A stretch of DNA of 64,000 nucleotides from Alphaproteobacteria bacterium (GTDB taxonomy: Bacteria > Myxococcota_A > UBA796 > GCA-2862545), in the NCBI GenBank assembly GCA_020632875.1, contig JACKET010000010.1:1-64000 (forward strand), given 5' to 3'. A program made the translations under genes and the position numbers. This document shows positions 8,427-20,579 of the stretch, piece by piece; the stretch's first letter is position 1, and each line of letters opens with the position of its first letter. The notes below the pieces were generated by a model. It had not been told where the DNA came from and made no database searches. It saw only the letters and a list, made by a program, of their open reading frames with translations.

Positions 8427-10892
8427 ATGTCGCTGTTCGTCCTCGGACTCCTCCTCCCCACCGCGTCCGCACAGCAGGAGTTCGGCGGGTCTCCGCCGAG
8501 CATCGACCCCTACAAGAGCGTGTACTTCGCCGACTCGGCGCCGCGGCTCCGGCTGCTCGAGCCCGACCTCACCGCGTACCGCGAGGAAGACCGGCGCAAC
8601 GAGGGCCGCAAGGACATCCCGTGGCGCTTCGGCGTGAAGCGCTCCGTCGACCTCGGGCTCGACGACCAGGGCGCGTGGACGCAGCTCCCCGACGGCTCGA
8701 TGGTCTGGCGCCAGGCGGTCCGGTCGCCCGGCGCGAAGACCCTGCACCTGCAGTTCGACCGGTTCGATCTGCCGCCCGGCGCGAAGCTGTGGCTGCACAC
8801 CCCCGACGGCGCGGTGAAGGGCGCGTTCACCGACTACAACGGCGGCGCGAAGAAGCTCCTCGCGACCGGCGAGATCCCGGGCGACGAGGTCATCGTCGAG
8901 TACTGGGAGCCCGCCGACGCGGCGTTCCCGGGCGACGTGCACGTGTTCGAGCTCACCCACGGCTACCGCACGGCCGACGACTACCTGGTGCAAGACAAGG
9001 CGTTCCTCTCGTCCCTGACGTGCAACAACAACGTCGCGTGCTCGTCCGGCTGGGAGGACGAGATCCGGTCGGTCGCGATGATCACGACCTTCAACGCCGG
9101 GTTCTGCTCCGGCGCGCTGATCAACAACACCAACGAGGACGGCACGCCCTACTTCCTCACGGCCAACCACTGCCTCGGCGGCGACGACCCGTCGTTCTGG
9201 AGCTACCGCTTCAACTGGCAGGCCGCGACCTGCGCGACGCCCGGCGCCTCTCCCGGCTACGACGAGGTCTCGGGCTCGACCCTCCGCGCGAACGCCTTCG
9301 ACTCCGACTTCGCGCTGCTCGAGCTCGATACGCCCGTCCCCGTCGGGTACAACCCGTTCTTCGCGGGCTGGGATGCCACGGGCACCACGCCGCCCGGTGC
9401 GGTCGGAATCCACCACCCGAGCGGCGACATCAAGAAGATCAGCTTCGAGAACAGCGCGCTCACGTCCGACGACTACAACGGCGGCGTCCAGACGCACTGG
9501 CGCATCAACAACTGGGACGACGGCACGACCGAGGGCGGCAGCTCCGGCTCGCCGCTGTTCCACAGCCAGAGCCACCGCATCGTGGGCCAGCTCCACGGCG
9601 GCCAGGCGGGCTGCAACATCACCGACTGGTACGGGAAGCTGTCGCGCTCCTTCTCCGACGGCTCCACCGCGGCGACGCGGCTCCAGAACTGGCTCGCCCC
9701 CGGCCAGCCGGCCACGCTCACGCTCGACGGCTTCGATCCGAACGTCGCCACGGGGCCGCTCGACGCGAGCATCACCGAGGTCGTCTTCCCGACCGACAAC
9801 ACGTACACCTGCACGACCTTCGCGCCCGAGGTCACGCTCACGAACCGCGGCTCCAACACGCTCACGTCGGCCTCGCTGCAGTACCGCTTCGACGGCGGCG
9901 CGTTCCAGGCGGGCGGCGCGTGGTCGGGCAACCTCGCGACGAACACCTCGACCGACGTGGTGATGAACGCCGTCACCACGACGCCCGGGGTGCACACCTT
10001 CGAGGTGCGCAGCAACGCCCCGAACGGCGGTACCGACGGCAACCCGGCGAACGACAGCATGCTCGTGAACATCGAGGCCTGGAACGACCAGAGCCCCCTG
10101 TTCCCCGTGTCGGAGGGCTTCGAGTCGTCGACCTTCCCGCCGACCGAGTGGCTCGTCGCGGACTTCGACCAGGTCGAGACCTGGGCCCGCACGACGACCG
10201 CGGCCAGCAACGGAGTCGCGAGCGCGGTGCTCAACAACTACGACGCGAACTTCAGCGGCGAGGAGGACTGGCTCGTCACGCCGTTCGTCGATCTCACGGG
10301 CACCTCGACGGCGACGCTGACCTTCGACGTGGCATACGCCCCGTACGACGCGACGCTCTCCGACCAGCTCATCGTGGCCGTCAGCGACGACTGCTCGAAC
10401 ACCTACTACAGCGTGTACGACAAGTCCGGCACGACGCTCGCCACGGCCCCGGCGCTCGCGGGCCAGTTCGTGCCCGCCGCGAACCAGTGGCGCACCGAGA
10501 CCGTCGACCTGACGCCGTTCGTCGGCAGCCGCGTGCAGGTCGCCTTCGTCAACGTGTCCGGGTACGGCAACCTGCTGTACGTCGACGACATCCAGATCTT
10601 CGGCGCGGGCGGCCCGAGCGACACCGACACGGATGCCGACGCAGACGCCGATGCCGACGCAGACGCAGACGCGGACTCCGACGCCGACGCGGATGCCGAC
10701 GCCGACACGGATGCCGACTCCGACGCGGATGCCGACACCGACGCCGACACGGATGCCGACACCGACACGGATGCCGACACCGACACGGGCTTCGAGCGCG
10801 AGGAGCTGCTGTGCGCGTGCGGCACCACGTCGCCGGTGCAGGGCGTCCTGCTGGTGGGGCTCGCCGGGCTGCTCGCCCGCCGCCGTCGCTGA
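8427..10892 (+). CDS. Secreted trypsin-fold serine protease (lysyl-endopeptidase-like) with Asp linker and MYXO-CTERM-like tail
   Basis: 821 aa. A short signal peptide (MSLFVLGLLLPTASAQ) precedes a protease domain with a catalytic triad: His248 in TANHC, Asp294 in SDFALLEL, Ser373 in GGSSGSPLF. The paired cysteines and spacing recall Achromobacter lysyl endopeptidase. A CARDB-like and a choice-of-anchor-J-like beta region (EGFESSTFPPTEW) follow. Then come ~55 residues of D-A/T/S repeats and a tail of Cys pair, hydrophobic helix and RRRR, like MYXO-CTERM sorting signals. ATG 8427 has GAGG 8 nt upstream; an in-frame ATG at 8400 would add nine residues including an Arg. Probably exported and surface-anchored. 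Confidence 0.82.
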   Translation: MSLFVLGLLLPTASAQQEFGGSPPSIDPYKSVYFADSAPRLRLLEPDLTAYREEDRRNEGRKDIPWRFGVKRSVDLGLDDQGAWTQLPDGSMVWRQAVRSPGAKTLHLQFDRFDLPPGAKLWLHTPDGAVKGAFTDYNGGAKKLLATGEIPGDEVIVEYWEPADAAFPGDVHVFELTHGYRTADDYLVQDKAFLSSLTCNNNVACSSGWEDEIRSVAMITTFNAGFCSGALINNTNEDGTPYFLTANHCLGGDDPSFWSYRFNWQAATCATPGASPGYDEVSGSTLRANAFDSDFALLELDTPVPVGYNPFFAGWDATGTTPPGAVGIHHPSGDIKKISFENSALTSDDYNGGVQTHWRINNWDDGTTEGGSSGSPLFHSQSHRIVGQLHGGQAGCNITDWYGKLSRSFSDGSTAATRLQNWLAPGQPATLTLDGFDPNVATGPLDASITEVVFPTDNTYTCTTFAPEVTLTNRGSNTLTSASLQYRFDGGAFQAGGAWSGNLATNTSTDVVMNAVTTTPGVHTFEVRSNAPNGGTDGNPANDSMLVNIEAWNDQSPLFPVSEGFESSTFPPTEWLVADFDQVETWARTTTAASNGVASAVLNNYDANFSGEEDWLVTPFVDLTGTSTATLTFDVAYAPYDATLSDQLIVAVSDDCSNTYYSVYDKSGTTLATAPALAGQFVPAANQWRTETVDLTPFVGSRVQVAFVNVSGYGNLLYVDDIQIFGAGGPSDTDTDADADADADADADADSDADADADADTDADSDADADTDADTDADTDTDADTDTGFEREELLCACGTTSPVQGVLLVGLAGLLARRRR
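10620..10789 (+). repeat. Asp-rich coding repeat (gac + gcc/acc/tcc dipeptides)
   Basis: Low-complexity stretch made of 6-nt units encoding D-A, D-T and D-S, inside the protease gene just before its C-terminal anchor. It probably acts as an extended, acidic, calcium-binding spacer. The same type of repeat occurs in the genes at 10943, 22222 and 43614. Confidence 0.85.
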
Positions 10893-10942
10893 CGCGCGAG
10901 GCCGGGAGGGGTAGAGTGGTCGCGGCCACCGCCGGAGTCCGA

Positions 10943-14341
<3,399 letters not shown>

Positions 14342-14407
14342 AACCGCCCTAAGCGATGGGCCCTGCCACCGAGCCGTCACCGGGCTCCGGGGTAGAGTAC
14401 GCCACGA

Positions 14408-16069
14408 ATGAACGCCGACAAGACGGACCAAAGCGTGCCCCAGACGCTCGGGCGCGCGTTCGAGCTGCACGAGTGCCTCGGCCGCGGCGGGTTCGGAGAG
14501 GTGTATCGAGCGACCCTGGTCTCGCCGTCGGGGGTCCGGAAGACCGTCGCGGTGAAGCTCCTGCGGCAGGGGCTCGACCCGTTCGGGCAGTCCGTCGAGC
14601 GGCTGCGCGACGAGGCGCACCTGCTCTCGGCGCTCGACCACCCCGCGATCCTCAAGGTGCACGACCTCGTCATCCTCGACGGCCGCGTGGGTCTCGTCAC
14701 GGAATACGTCGATGGCGTCGACCTGAGCGTGCTGCTCAAGGGCGACAACGACGTGAGCGCACGGATGCTCGCGGAGTGCGTGGGCGACGTGGCGAGCGGC
14801 CTCGACGCGGCCTGGTCGACGCCGGGCTCCGACGGGCGGCCCATGCAGCTCGTGCACCGCGACATCAAGCCCGCGAACATCCGGATCTCGAAGCACGGCC
14901 AGGTGAAGCTGCTCGACTTCGGCATCGCCCGGGCGAACATCGAGCGCGAGGCGTCGACCACGACCGACACGCTCATCGGCACGTACCAGTACATGGCGCC
15001 CGAGCGCTTCGGGAACATCACCGGCCCCGAGGGCGACGTGTTCGCGCTGGGGTGTGTGCTGTTCGAGGGCCTGTCGAAGCACCGGTTCCTGAACGGGCTC
15101 TCGCTCCAGCAGCACTACGTGGCCGTCGCCACCGAGTCGAACTACGGCCCGCTGCTCGACCAGCAGATCGCCGAGCTGCCGGCCGACGTGCCGACCACGA
15201 TGCGCGACCTGCTCCGCCAGGTGCTCGCGTTCGACCGCACGATCCGCCCGTCGGCCTCCGAGCTCGCGACCCTGCTCGAGACCGAGTCGGGGCTGCTGCG
15301 CGGCAGCTCGACGCGCCAGTGGTGCCGCGAGCACGCCTTCACCCCGCCGCTGCGCGACGGAGAGCTGTCCGGGCGGCGGATCGTCGAGAGCACGCCCGTG
15401 CCCGCGCGGCCCGACGACGACCTCCGCCCGCCGGAGACCGAGACGGGGCGCCTGCCGCCGCGGCCCGCCGCGAAGGTCGACGAGCCCGTGTCGGTCGAGA
15501 CGGTCGACCGCACGATCAGCGCGGTGCGGCGGCGCGGCGGCGGCACCCCGTGGTGGGTCTGGGTCGTGCTGCTGCTCGCGCTCGGCGCGCTGGGCGCGGG
15601 CATCACGTCGATGTTCGCCGGCGTGATGCTCGGGCAGTCGCTCGTCGGTGGCGAGACCAGCGAGACCCGCCCCCGGCCGACCCCGCGTCCGGGTCCGGTC
15701 GAGAAGCCCGCTCCCACCGGGCCCGAAGCAGCTCCGCAGCCTACCGAGCCCACCGATCCCGAGCCTCCCACCGACCCCGAGCCTCCCGAGCCCACCGACC
15801 CCGAGCCCGAGGTCACCGCGCCTGCTCCCCAGCCCGTCGCAGAGCCGGTGGTCGCGACCGGCCTCGTGAAGGTCGACTCGCCGGTGCCCGTGCAGCTCGT
15901 GGGGAGCGCCGGGGCCCGCGCGGCACGCGGGAGCCTCCCCGCGGGCGAGTACCGCATCGAGGCGGACTTCGGGAACGGCTACGTGCGGTCCGGCTCCGGC
16001 ACCATCACCGCCGACCGGATGAACACGGTGCGGTGCAAGCGCCTCATGCGCACCTGCACCATCGAATAG
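14408..16069 (+). CDS. Transmembrane Ser/Thr protein kinase (PknB/Hanks type)
   Basis: 553 aa. The kinase domain spans residues ~15-285 with the Gly loop (GRGGFGEVYR), VAIK-type lysine (VAVKLL), catalytic loop HRDIKPAN (150-157) and DFG (170-172). A single transmembrane helix lies near residues 380-408 (WWVWVVLLLALGALG). A Pro/Glu-rich stretch (TEPTDPEPPTDPEP type) and a small extracytoplasmic beta domain (LVKVDSPVPVQLVG) follow. It would phosphorylate Ser/Thr on partner proteins in response to an outside cue. ATG 14408 fits the domain start. It is a single gene whose stop abuts the stop of the convergent gene at 16070. Confidence 0.92.
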   Translation: MNADKTDQSVPQTLGRAFELHECLGRGGFGEVYRATLVSPSGVRKTVAVKLLRQGLDPFGQSVERLRDEAHLLSALDHPAILKVHDLVILDGRVGLVTEYVDGVDLSVLLKGDNDVSARMLAECVGDVASGLDAAWSTPGSDGRPMQLVHRDIKPANIRISKHGQVKLLDFGIARANIEREASTTTDTLIGTYQYMAPERFGNITGPEGDVFALGCVLFEGLSKHRFLNGLSLQQHYVAVATESNYGPLLDQQIAELPADVPTTMRDLLRQVLAFDRTIRPSASELATLLETESGLLRGSSTRQWCREHAFTPPLRDGELSGRRIVESTPVPARPDDDLRPPETETGRLPPRPAAKVDEPVSVETVDRTISAVRRRGGGTPWWVWVVLLLALGALGAGITSMFAGVMLGQSLVGGETSETRPRPTPRPGPVEKPAPTGPEAAPQPTEPTDPEPPTDPEPPEPTDPEPEVTAPAPQPVAEPVVATGLVKVDSPVPVQLVGSAGARAARGSLPAGEYRIEADFGNGYVRSGSGTITADRMNTVRCKRLMRTCTIE

Positions 16070-17917
16070 CTACCGACGGCGCGAGGCGAGCAGCCCGAAC
16101 AGCGCGAGCCAGCCCGCCGTGACGGGCGCCACCGCGCAGGCGCGGCTCGGGTGGACCGCCGGATCGACCCAGGTGTCGCAGTCGCGGTCGGAGCCCCCCA
16201 CGTCCTCGGGCGCGTTCGGGTAGATCGTGGCGGACGCATCGTCGCAGTCGCCCCGCGCGGTCACCCGACCCGGCGAGGGACAGGCCTCGAAGCGGGTGCC
16301 CGGGTCGCGCTCGTCGGCGTACCCGTCGAGATCCCGGTCGTTCGGGAACACCAGCACGGGCAGGCCGAGCTCGGGATCGGAGTCGTCGCAGTCGTAGGCC
16401 GCGTCGATGCCGTCTTCGTCGGCGTCTCCGGTGCCCACGCCCGCTTCGGGACCGGAGAAGGCGCCGATGTCTTCGCCCTGGTTGCTGCCGGCCCCGATGA
16501 GCGGGCTCTCGGGACGCAGCCGGTAGTCGTCGAGCCGGCAGCCGACCGGGGGCCACACGTGCAGCAGCGGGTCGCGGCTCTCGTTGCCCCCGAGGTCTTG
16601 CACGCCCCCCTGCGCGGGAAGGGTGTTCTCGTGGTAGCCGTTGTTCGAGAGCGTGGCGTTCGCGGGGTTGTTCGCCGCGACCAGCGTCTGCCCGTCGTCG
16701 TGGCCCGCGACCAGCGTGTCGATCAGGAGGAAGTTCGAGCCCCGGACCGCCGCACCCGTGGGGTTGTGGTTCGCGACCAGCGCGACGTGCTGGATGGTCG
16801 CCGTGCCCGATGCCACCGCCACCCCGCCGCCCTGGTTGCCCAGCACGAGGTTGTTGGTGAACGCGACGCTCGAGTCGGCGAACCGCACCCCGCCGCCGTC
16901 GACGGGCGCCTGGTTGTCGCAGATCTCGGTGCGCACCACCCGCCCGGTGGCGCTGCCGAGGTGCACGCCGCCCCCGCCCGTGTCGGACACGTTGCGCTCG
17001 AACCGCGAGTCGCTCACGTCACACGCCGCCGACAGGCACTGCAGCCCGCCGCCGGAGCCCACGGAGTGGTTGTCGCGGAACACCGTCGTGGCGATGGTCG
17101 CCGCGCCCGTCTCGACGCTGACCGTGCCGTTGCCCGAGGTGTTGTCCCACAGCTCGGAGCCCGTCAGGGTCAGGGTGGACGCGTCGCGCATCGAGATCGC
17201 GCCGGCATCCTGGCCGCGGTTGGCGGCGATGGTCGAGCCCTCGATGGTCACCGTGGACTGGCTCGCGAAGACCGCCGCACCCCGCCGCGCCTCGTTGTCG
17301 GCGACCACCGAGCCGCGAATCGTCAGATCGGCGCTCTCGACGTAGATCGCACCCCCGAGATCGGCTTCGGACCAGGCGAGCACCAGGACGCAGTCGTCGA
17401 GGAGGACCGAGCCGCGCACGGCGTCGATGTGCGCCGCCCCCGAGTACGACGTGGCTTCGACGAAGTCGGTGGTGGTCGCCTCGAGGGTGCCGCCGCGCAC
17501 GCGGATCACCGCGCGGTGATCCTGGAAGTCGGGGATCGGCTGCACCTGGTCGAACCGGCGGCCGCGGACCGAGACCCGCTCGAGGGTCACCGTTCCGAAA
17601 TCCCCGATGTACAGGGCTTCTTCCTGGTCGTCGGTCTTCTGGAGCGTGAGGTCGGTGAGCAGCAGGTGCCCGGGGTTCGCCTCGTCACCGCCGACCTCGA
17701 CCGAGTCGTTGCTGACGCGGAGGCGCGTGCGCCGCGTGCTGGTGCCGCGGATCTCGACCGTGCGGCCCTGCAGCCCGAACCCCACGTCGTACGCGCCGGG
17801 ATCGACCAGGATCACCGTGACGTCGGGCGCGGCGAGCGCATCGCCGATGGTGGTGTAGGGCTTGTCGGCCCCCACCTGGACCTCGATCGCGAAAGCAACG
17901 GAGAGAACGAGCCACAT
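16070..17917 (-). CDS. Secreted right-handed beta-helix protein with MopE-like repeats and MYXO-CTERM-like tail
   Basis: 615 aa. After a short signal peptide (MWLVLSVAFAI), residues ~20-440 show the short Gly/Asn/Asp-rich beta-strand repeats of a polymorphic-outer-membrane/pectate-lyase-like beta helix (examples SGAAHIDAVRG, LGGAIYVESADL, SGGGLQCLSAAC). Two MopE-type Cys/Asp motifs (AAYDCDDSDPELG, GDCDDASATIYPNAPED) follow, then a Cys, hydrophobic, SRRR tail. The beta helix may bind or cleave polysaccharide, but no catalytic residues were recognised. The start ATG is at 17917. It shares its anchor type with the proteins at 8427 and 10943. Confidence 0.8.
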   Translation of the reverse strand: MWLVLSVAFAIEVQVGADKPYTTIGDALAAPDVTVILVDPGAYDVGFGLQGRTVEIRGTSTRRTRLRVSNDSVEVGGDEANPGHLLLTDLTLQKTDDQEEALYIGDFGTVTLERVSVRGRRFDQVQPIPDFQDHRAVIRVRGGTLEATTTDFVEATSYSGAAHIDAVRGSVLLDDCVLVLAWSEADLGGAIYVESADLTIRGSVVADNEARRGAAVFASQSTVTIEGSTIAANRGQDAGAISMRDASTLTLTGSELWDNTSGNGTVSVETGAATIATTVFRDNHSVGSGGGLQCLSAACDVSDSRFERNVSDTGGGGVHLGSATGRVVRTEICDNQAPVDGGGVRFADSSVAFTNNLVLGNQGGGVAVASGTATIQHVALVANHNPTGAAVRGSNFLLIDTLVAGHDDGQTLVAANNPANATLSNNGYHENTLPAQGGVQDLGGNESRDPLLHVWPPVGCRLDDYRLRPESPLIGAGSNQGEDIGAFSGPEAGVGTGDADEDGIDAAYDCDDSDPELGLPVLVFPNDRDLDGYADERDPGTRFEACPSPGRVTARGDCDDASATIYPNAPEDVGGSDRDCDTWVDPAVHPSRACAVAPVTAGWLALFGLLASRRR

Positions 17918-17942
17918 GCGACGAGCCTACCTCACGTGGGGC

Positions 17943-19058
17943 TCATCGCACCACGAGCCCGAGGGCCAGGCCCGCGTCGAGGACCGTCTGGCGCAGCGCG
18001 CGGTCGCGATCCGGGAGCTGCTGCTCGAAACCCCGCGAATGCCCCCCGACCTCGAGGCCGATGCGGAGCAACCCGGCGCCGGCGTCGGTGCTGTAGCCCG
18101 CGCGGGCGCGGACCCGTGCGCTGTCGAGCCAGCCCGCCACCGTGAGCCCGGCGTCGAAGGAGTCGTCGAGCCACCGCACGCCGAGGGCCGGCAGCAGGTC
18201 GAGGCGCTGCCGGTTCTTGCCGCCCTCGAGCAACGGCGTGAACGACGCCATGGCGCCGGCCTCGCCCACGACGGGGCCCAGCGCCACGGTCGCGCCGAGC
18301 TCGACGGATGGATCGAGCCGAAGCCCGCCGCCCGACAGCCGCCCGACCTGGAGGGCGAGGGCACCGCGCGTGAACGCCCCGACGGAGTCGACCCAGAGGC
18401 GCGCTTCGCCGGCAACCGTGACGCCGACCGCGAGGCGCTTCGCCTCGGGCAGGTAGTCGCCGGGCTCTTCGGGGTGTTGGCGCATCCACGCCACGCCGGG
18501 CGTCGCGCCCGCGTAGAACCACCGCGTGCCGAGCTCGATGGGCTCGCGGATGGCCTTCACGGGCCCCGAGCTCGTCCAGCTCTTCGGGACCGAGCTGGAG
18601 AGCGTGCTCTCCCATTCACCGTCGACCACGCGCTGGACGACGTGATCGCCGGCCAGCGGCGGGAGGCGCGTCACCCGCGCACCGTCGAGGTACAGCTCGA
18701 CCCCGGACGGGACGGAGTCGCCGCCCTTGCGCGTGGGGGTCTCGATCTCGGCGAGGAACGGCGGGACCTCGACGCCCGGATCCACCGTGCGGGCCGTGCC
18801 GAGCGGGGCGGAGACATCCTGGCCCTCGGCGAAGCGGACGATGGCGTCGAGCACGAGCATCTCGGCCCACGACGCCCTGGGGACGGGGCCCGCGAGGCAC
18901 GGCACGCGGCGCGAGAGCTCTTTGTACTGGCCCCGGAAGCCCGCGACGTCGTCGTTGCCGACAGCCGCGCTGGCCGCCGACACGATGGACTTCAGCTCCT
19001 TCTCGGTGAGCGGCTCGGTGCAATCCGAGGCCCACGCCAGGCTCCAGACGAGGAACAT
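17943..19058 (-). CDS. Exported protein of unknown function, PEGA-like and outer-membrane-barrel-like
   Basis: 371 aa from ATG 19058, which begins a short signal peptide (MFLVWSLAWASDC). An upstream in-frame start at 19076 is disfavoured because it breaks the signal. The first third is helical and charged (LKSIVSAASAAVG). A segment GVELYLDGARVTRLPPLAGDH resembles a PEGA-type beta unit. The last 180 residues alternate Gly/Leu/Ala-rich strands (GALALQVGRLSGGGLRL, DAGLTVAGWLDSARV) as in an outer-membrane or surface beta structure. It lies 25 bp upstream of the beta-helix gene on the same strand and may be co-transcribed with it. I do not recognise the family. Confidence 0.65.
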   Translation of the reverse strand: MFLVWSLAWASDCTEPLTEKELKSIVSAASAAVGNDDVAGFRGQYKELSRRVPCLAGPVPRASWAEMLVLDAIVRFAEGQDVSAPLGTARTVDPGVEVPPFLAEIETPTRKGGDSVPSGVELYLDGARVTRLPPLAGDHVVQRVVDGEWESTLSSSVPKSWTSSGPVKAIREPIELGTRWFYAGATPGVAWMRQHPEEPGDYLPEAKRLAVGVTVAGEARLWVDSVGAFTRGALALQVGRLSGGGLRLDPSVELGATVALGPVVGEAGAMASFTPLLEGGKNRQRLDLLPALGVRWLDDSFDAGLTVAGWLDSARVRARAGYSTDAGAGLLRIGLEVGGHSRGFEQQLPDRDRALRQTVLDAGLALGLVVR

Positions 19059-19097
19059 GCGCGCATCTTGGCACACCCCGGGCGCCCGGCGACGCGC

Positions 19098-20579
19098 TCA
19101 GTCGGCGAGCGACGCGCTCCAGAGCTGCTCGTGACCGCCGATCCGCACTGCGAGGAGGTCGCGGGACACGAGGGGGCGCGGCGGCCGCGGATCGCGGACG
19201 AGCGCCACGGCGACGGCCTCGGTCTCGAGTCGCGCCTCCCAGAACGCGATGGCCGCATCGCGATCGATCCAGTCGTCGCCGCCCACCGCGAACAGCCAGT
19301 CGGCAGCGCGTGCCGCGTCGCCCATGCCGCACCAGGCCCGAGCGGACGGGGCCGCATCGCCCTCGACGCGCGCGATCGACCAGTTGTCGCGGAGCTTCAG
19401 GGCCCGGCGCAGCTCGACCTCGAGCGCCGCGTGCGGATCGGCTTCGACGCGGTACCACGAGGGCTCGTAGCGCTGCACCTGCTGCACGACCTCGTCGCAC
19501 GTGTCGACCAGCGCGAGCAGCTCGCCGTAGCGCGGGCCGTCGGCCATCGTGGAGAGCAGGCTCCACACCGGCTTGTCGTGCGTCCAGTAGTGGCGATCGA
19601 GCAGGATCATCGGCGAGATGGCGCCCGTAGTGCCGTAGTGGTTCTGGCAGGCGTCCTGGAAGATCTCCTGGATGGTGCCCGCGCTGCCGGGCGCGAAGAC
19701 CACACCGTGGCTCGCGACCGCGAGCACGCCATCCTCGCGGATCGAGTTCGCGAAGTACTTCGCGATGTGCGTGGCGAACGGCGTCGGCGGCTCGTGCCCG
19801 TACAGCCAGGTGGGGATGCCGACGCTGATCGTGTCCGTCACGCGCGGCCAGGCCTCGCGCACGCGCCACGCGCGAACGAGCCAGTCCGGATCGGCGTACT
19901 CGGCGCCCGCCCGCGCACCTTCGGGCCGCTCGGCGAACGGCCCCGCGAGCACCTCGTCGACCGCGCTGTCGGGCCGGCCGGCGAGCCAGGCGCCGAGGTG
20001 CGTGGCCTCCATGGCGCCGGGCCCGCCGCCGGAGACCATGAGGTAGCCGCGCTGCGCGAGCTTCTTCGCCAGACGCACGACCACCGCGTAGCCCGGGTCG
20101 CGCCGCTCCATGCCGTGCCCACCCATCACCGACACGACCCGGCGGCCCTCGAGCACCTCCAACAGCGCATCCGAGATGCTGTGGTCGTGCAGGCCCTGCC
20201 ACAGCCCGACCGAGATGTCGGCCGGACGCCCTTTCCCGTCGAGCAGGAACTGCCGGTAGATCCGCTGGTCGAGGCAGTCGTGGAAGGACTCGGGCCGCTC
20301 CGGGTCGAAGACGTCGTAGAGCTCTTCGGGCGCGTAGAGGCGCGAGCGGTGCACGGTGGCGGCGCGCCCGTCGAGGTCGGGGACCACGATCGCGCCGTGC
20401 TGGACGAGGTGCCCGGCGACGTGCGGGTCGAGGCGGCAGGCCAGGAACAGCGTTCCGGGACACCGCAGCGCCTCGAGGGCCGCGCGGCGGTCGCGGAGGT
20501 CGAGGCCCTGCACGGCGGCCGGCTCGCGCGGCGCCCGGGCCCAGCGGTCGAAGACGTCGAGCGCGTCGATCTCGATCAT
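19098..20579 (-). CDS. LOG-family-like Rossmann nucleotide-binding protein
   Basis: 493 aa. Two motifs of the LOG/lysine-decarboxylase-like fold are clear: a Gly-rich loop in YLMVSGGGPGAMEATHLGA (around residue 180) and FAPGSAGTIQEIFQD (around 305), equivalent to the PGGxGTxxE motif of cytokinin-activating phosphoribohydrolases. The protein is about twice the length of a classic LOG, with a ~120-aa N-terminal and ~130-aa C-terminal extension, so it belongs to a larger variant of unknown substrate. ATG 20579 overlaps the upstream amidohydrolase stop by 4 nt (ATGA), which fixes the start and implies translational coupling. Confidence 0.72.
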   Translation of the reverse strand: MIEIDALDVFDRWARAPREPAAVQGLDLRDRRAALEALRCPGTLFLACRLDPHVAGHLVQHGAIVVPDLDGRAATVHRSRLYAPEELYDVFDPERPESFHDCLDQRIYRQFLLDGKGRPADISVGLWQGLHDHSISDALLEVLEGRRVVSVMGGHGMERRDPGYAVVVRLAKKLAQRGYLMVSGGGPGAMEATHLGAWLAGRPDSAVDEVLAGPFAERPEGARAGAEYADPDWLVRAWRVREAWPRVTDTISVGIPTWLYGHEPPTPFATHIAKYFANSIREDGVLAVASHGVVFAPGSAGTIQEIFQDACQNHYGTTGAISPMILLDRHYWTHDKPVWSLLSTMADGPRYGELLALVDTCDEVVQQVQRYEPSWYRVEADPHAALEVELRRALKLRDNWSIARVEGDAAPSARAWCGMGDAARAADWLFAVGGDDWIDRDAAIAFWEARLETEAVAVALVRDPRPPRPLVSRDLLAVRIGGHEQLWSASLAD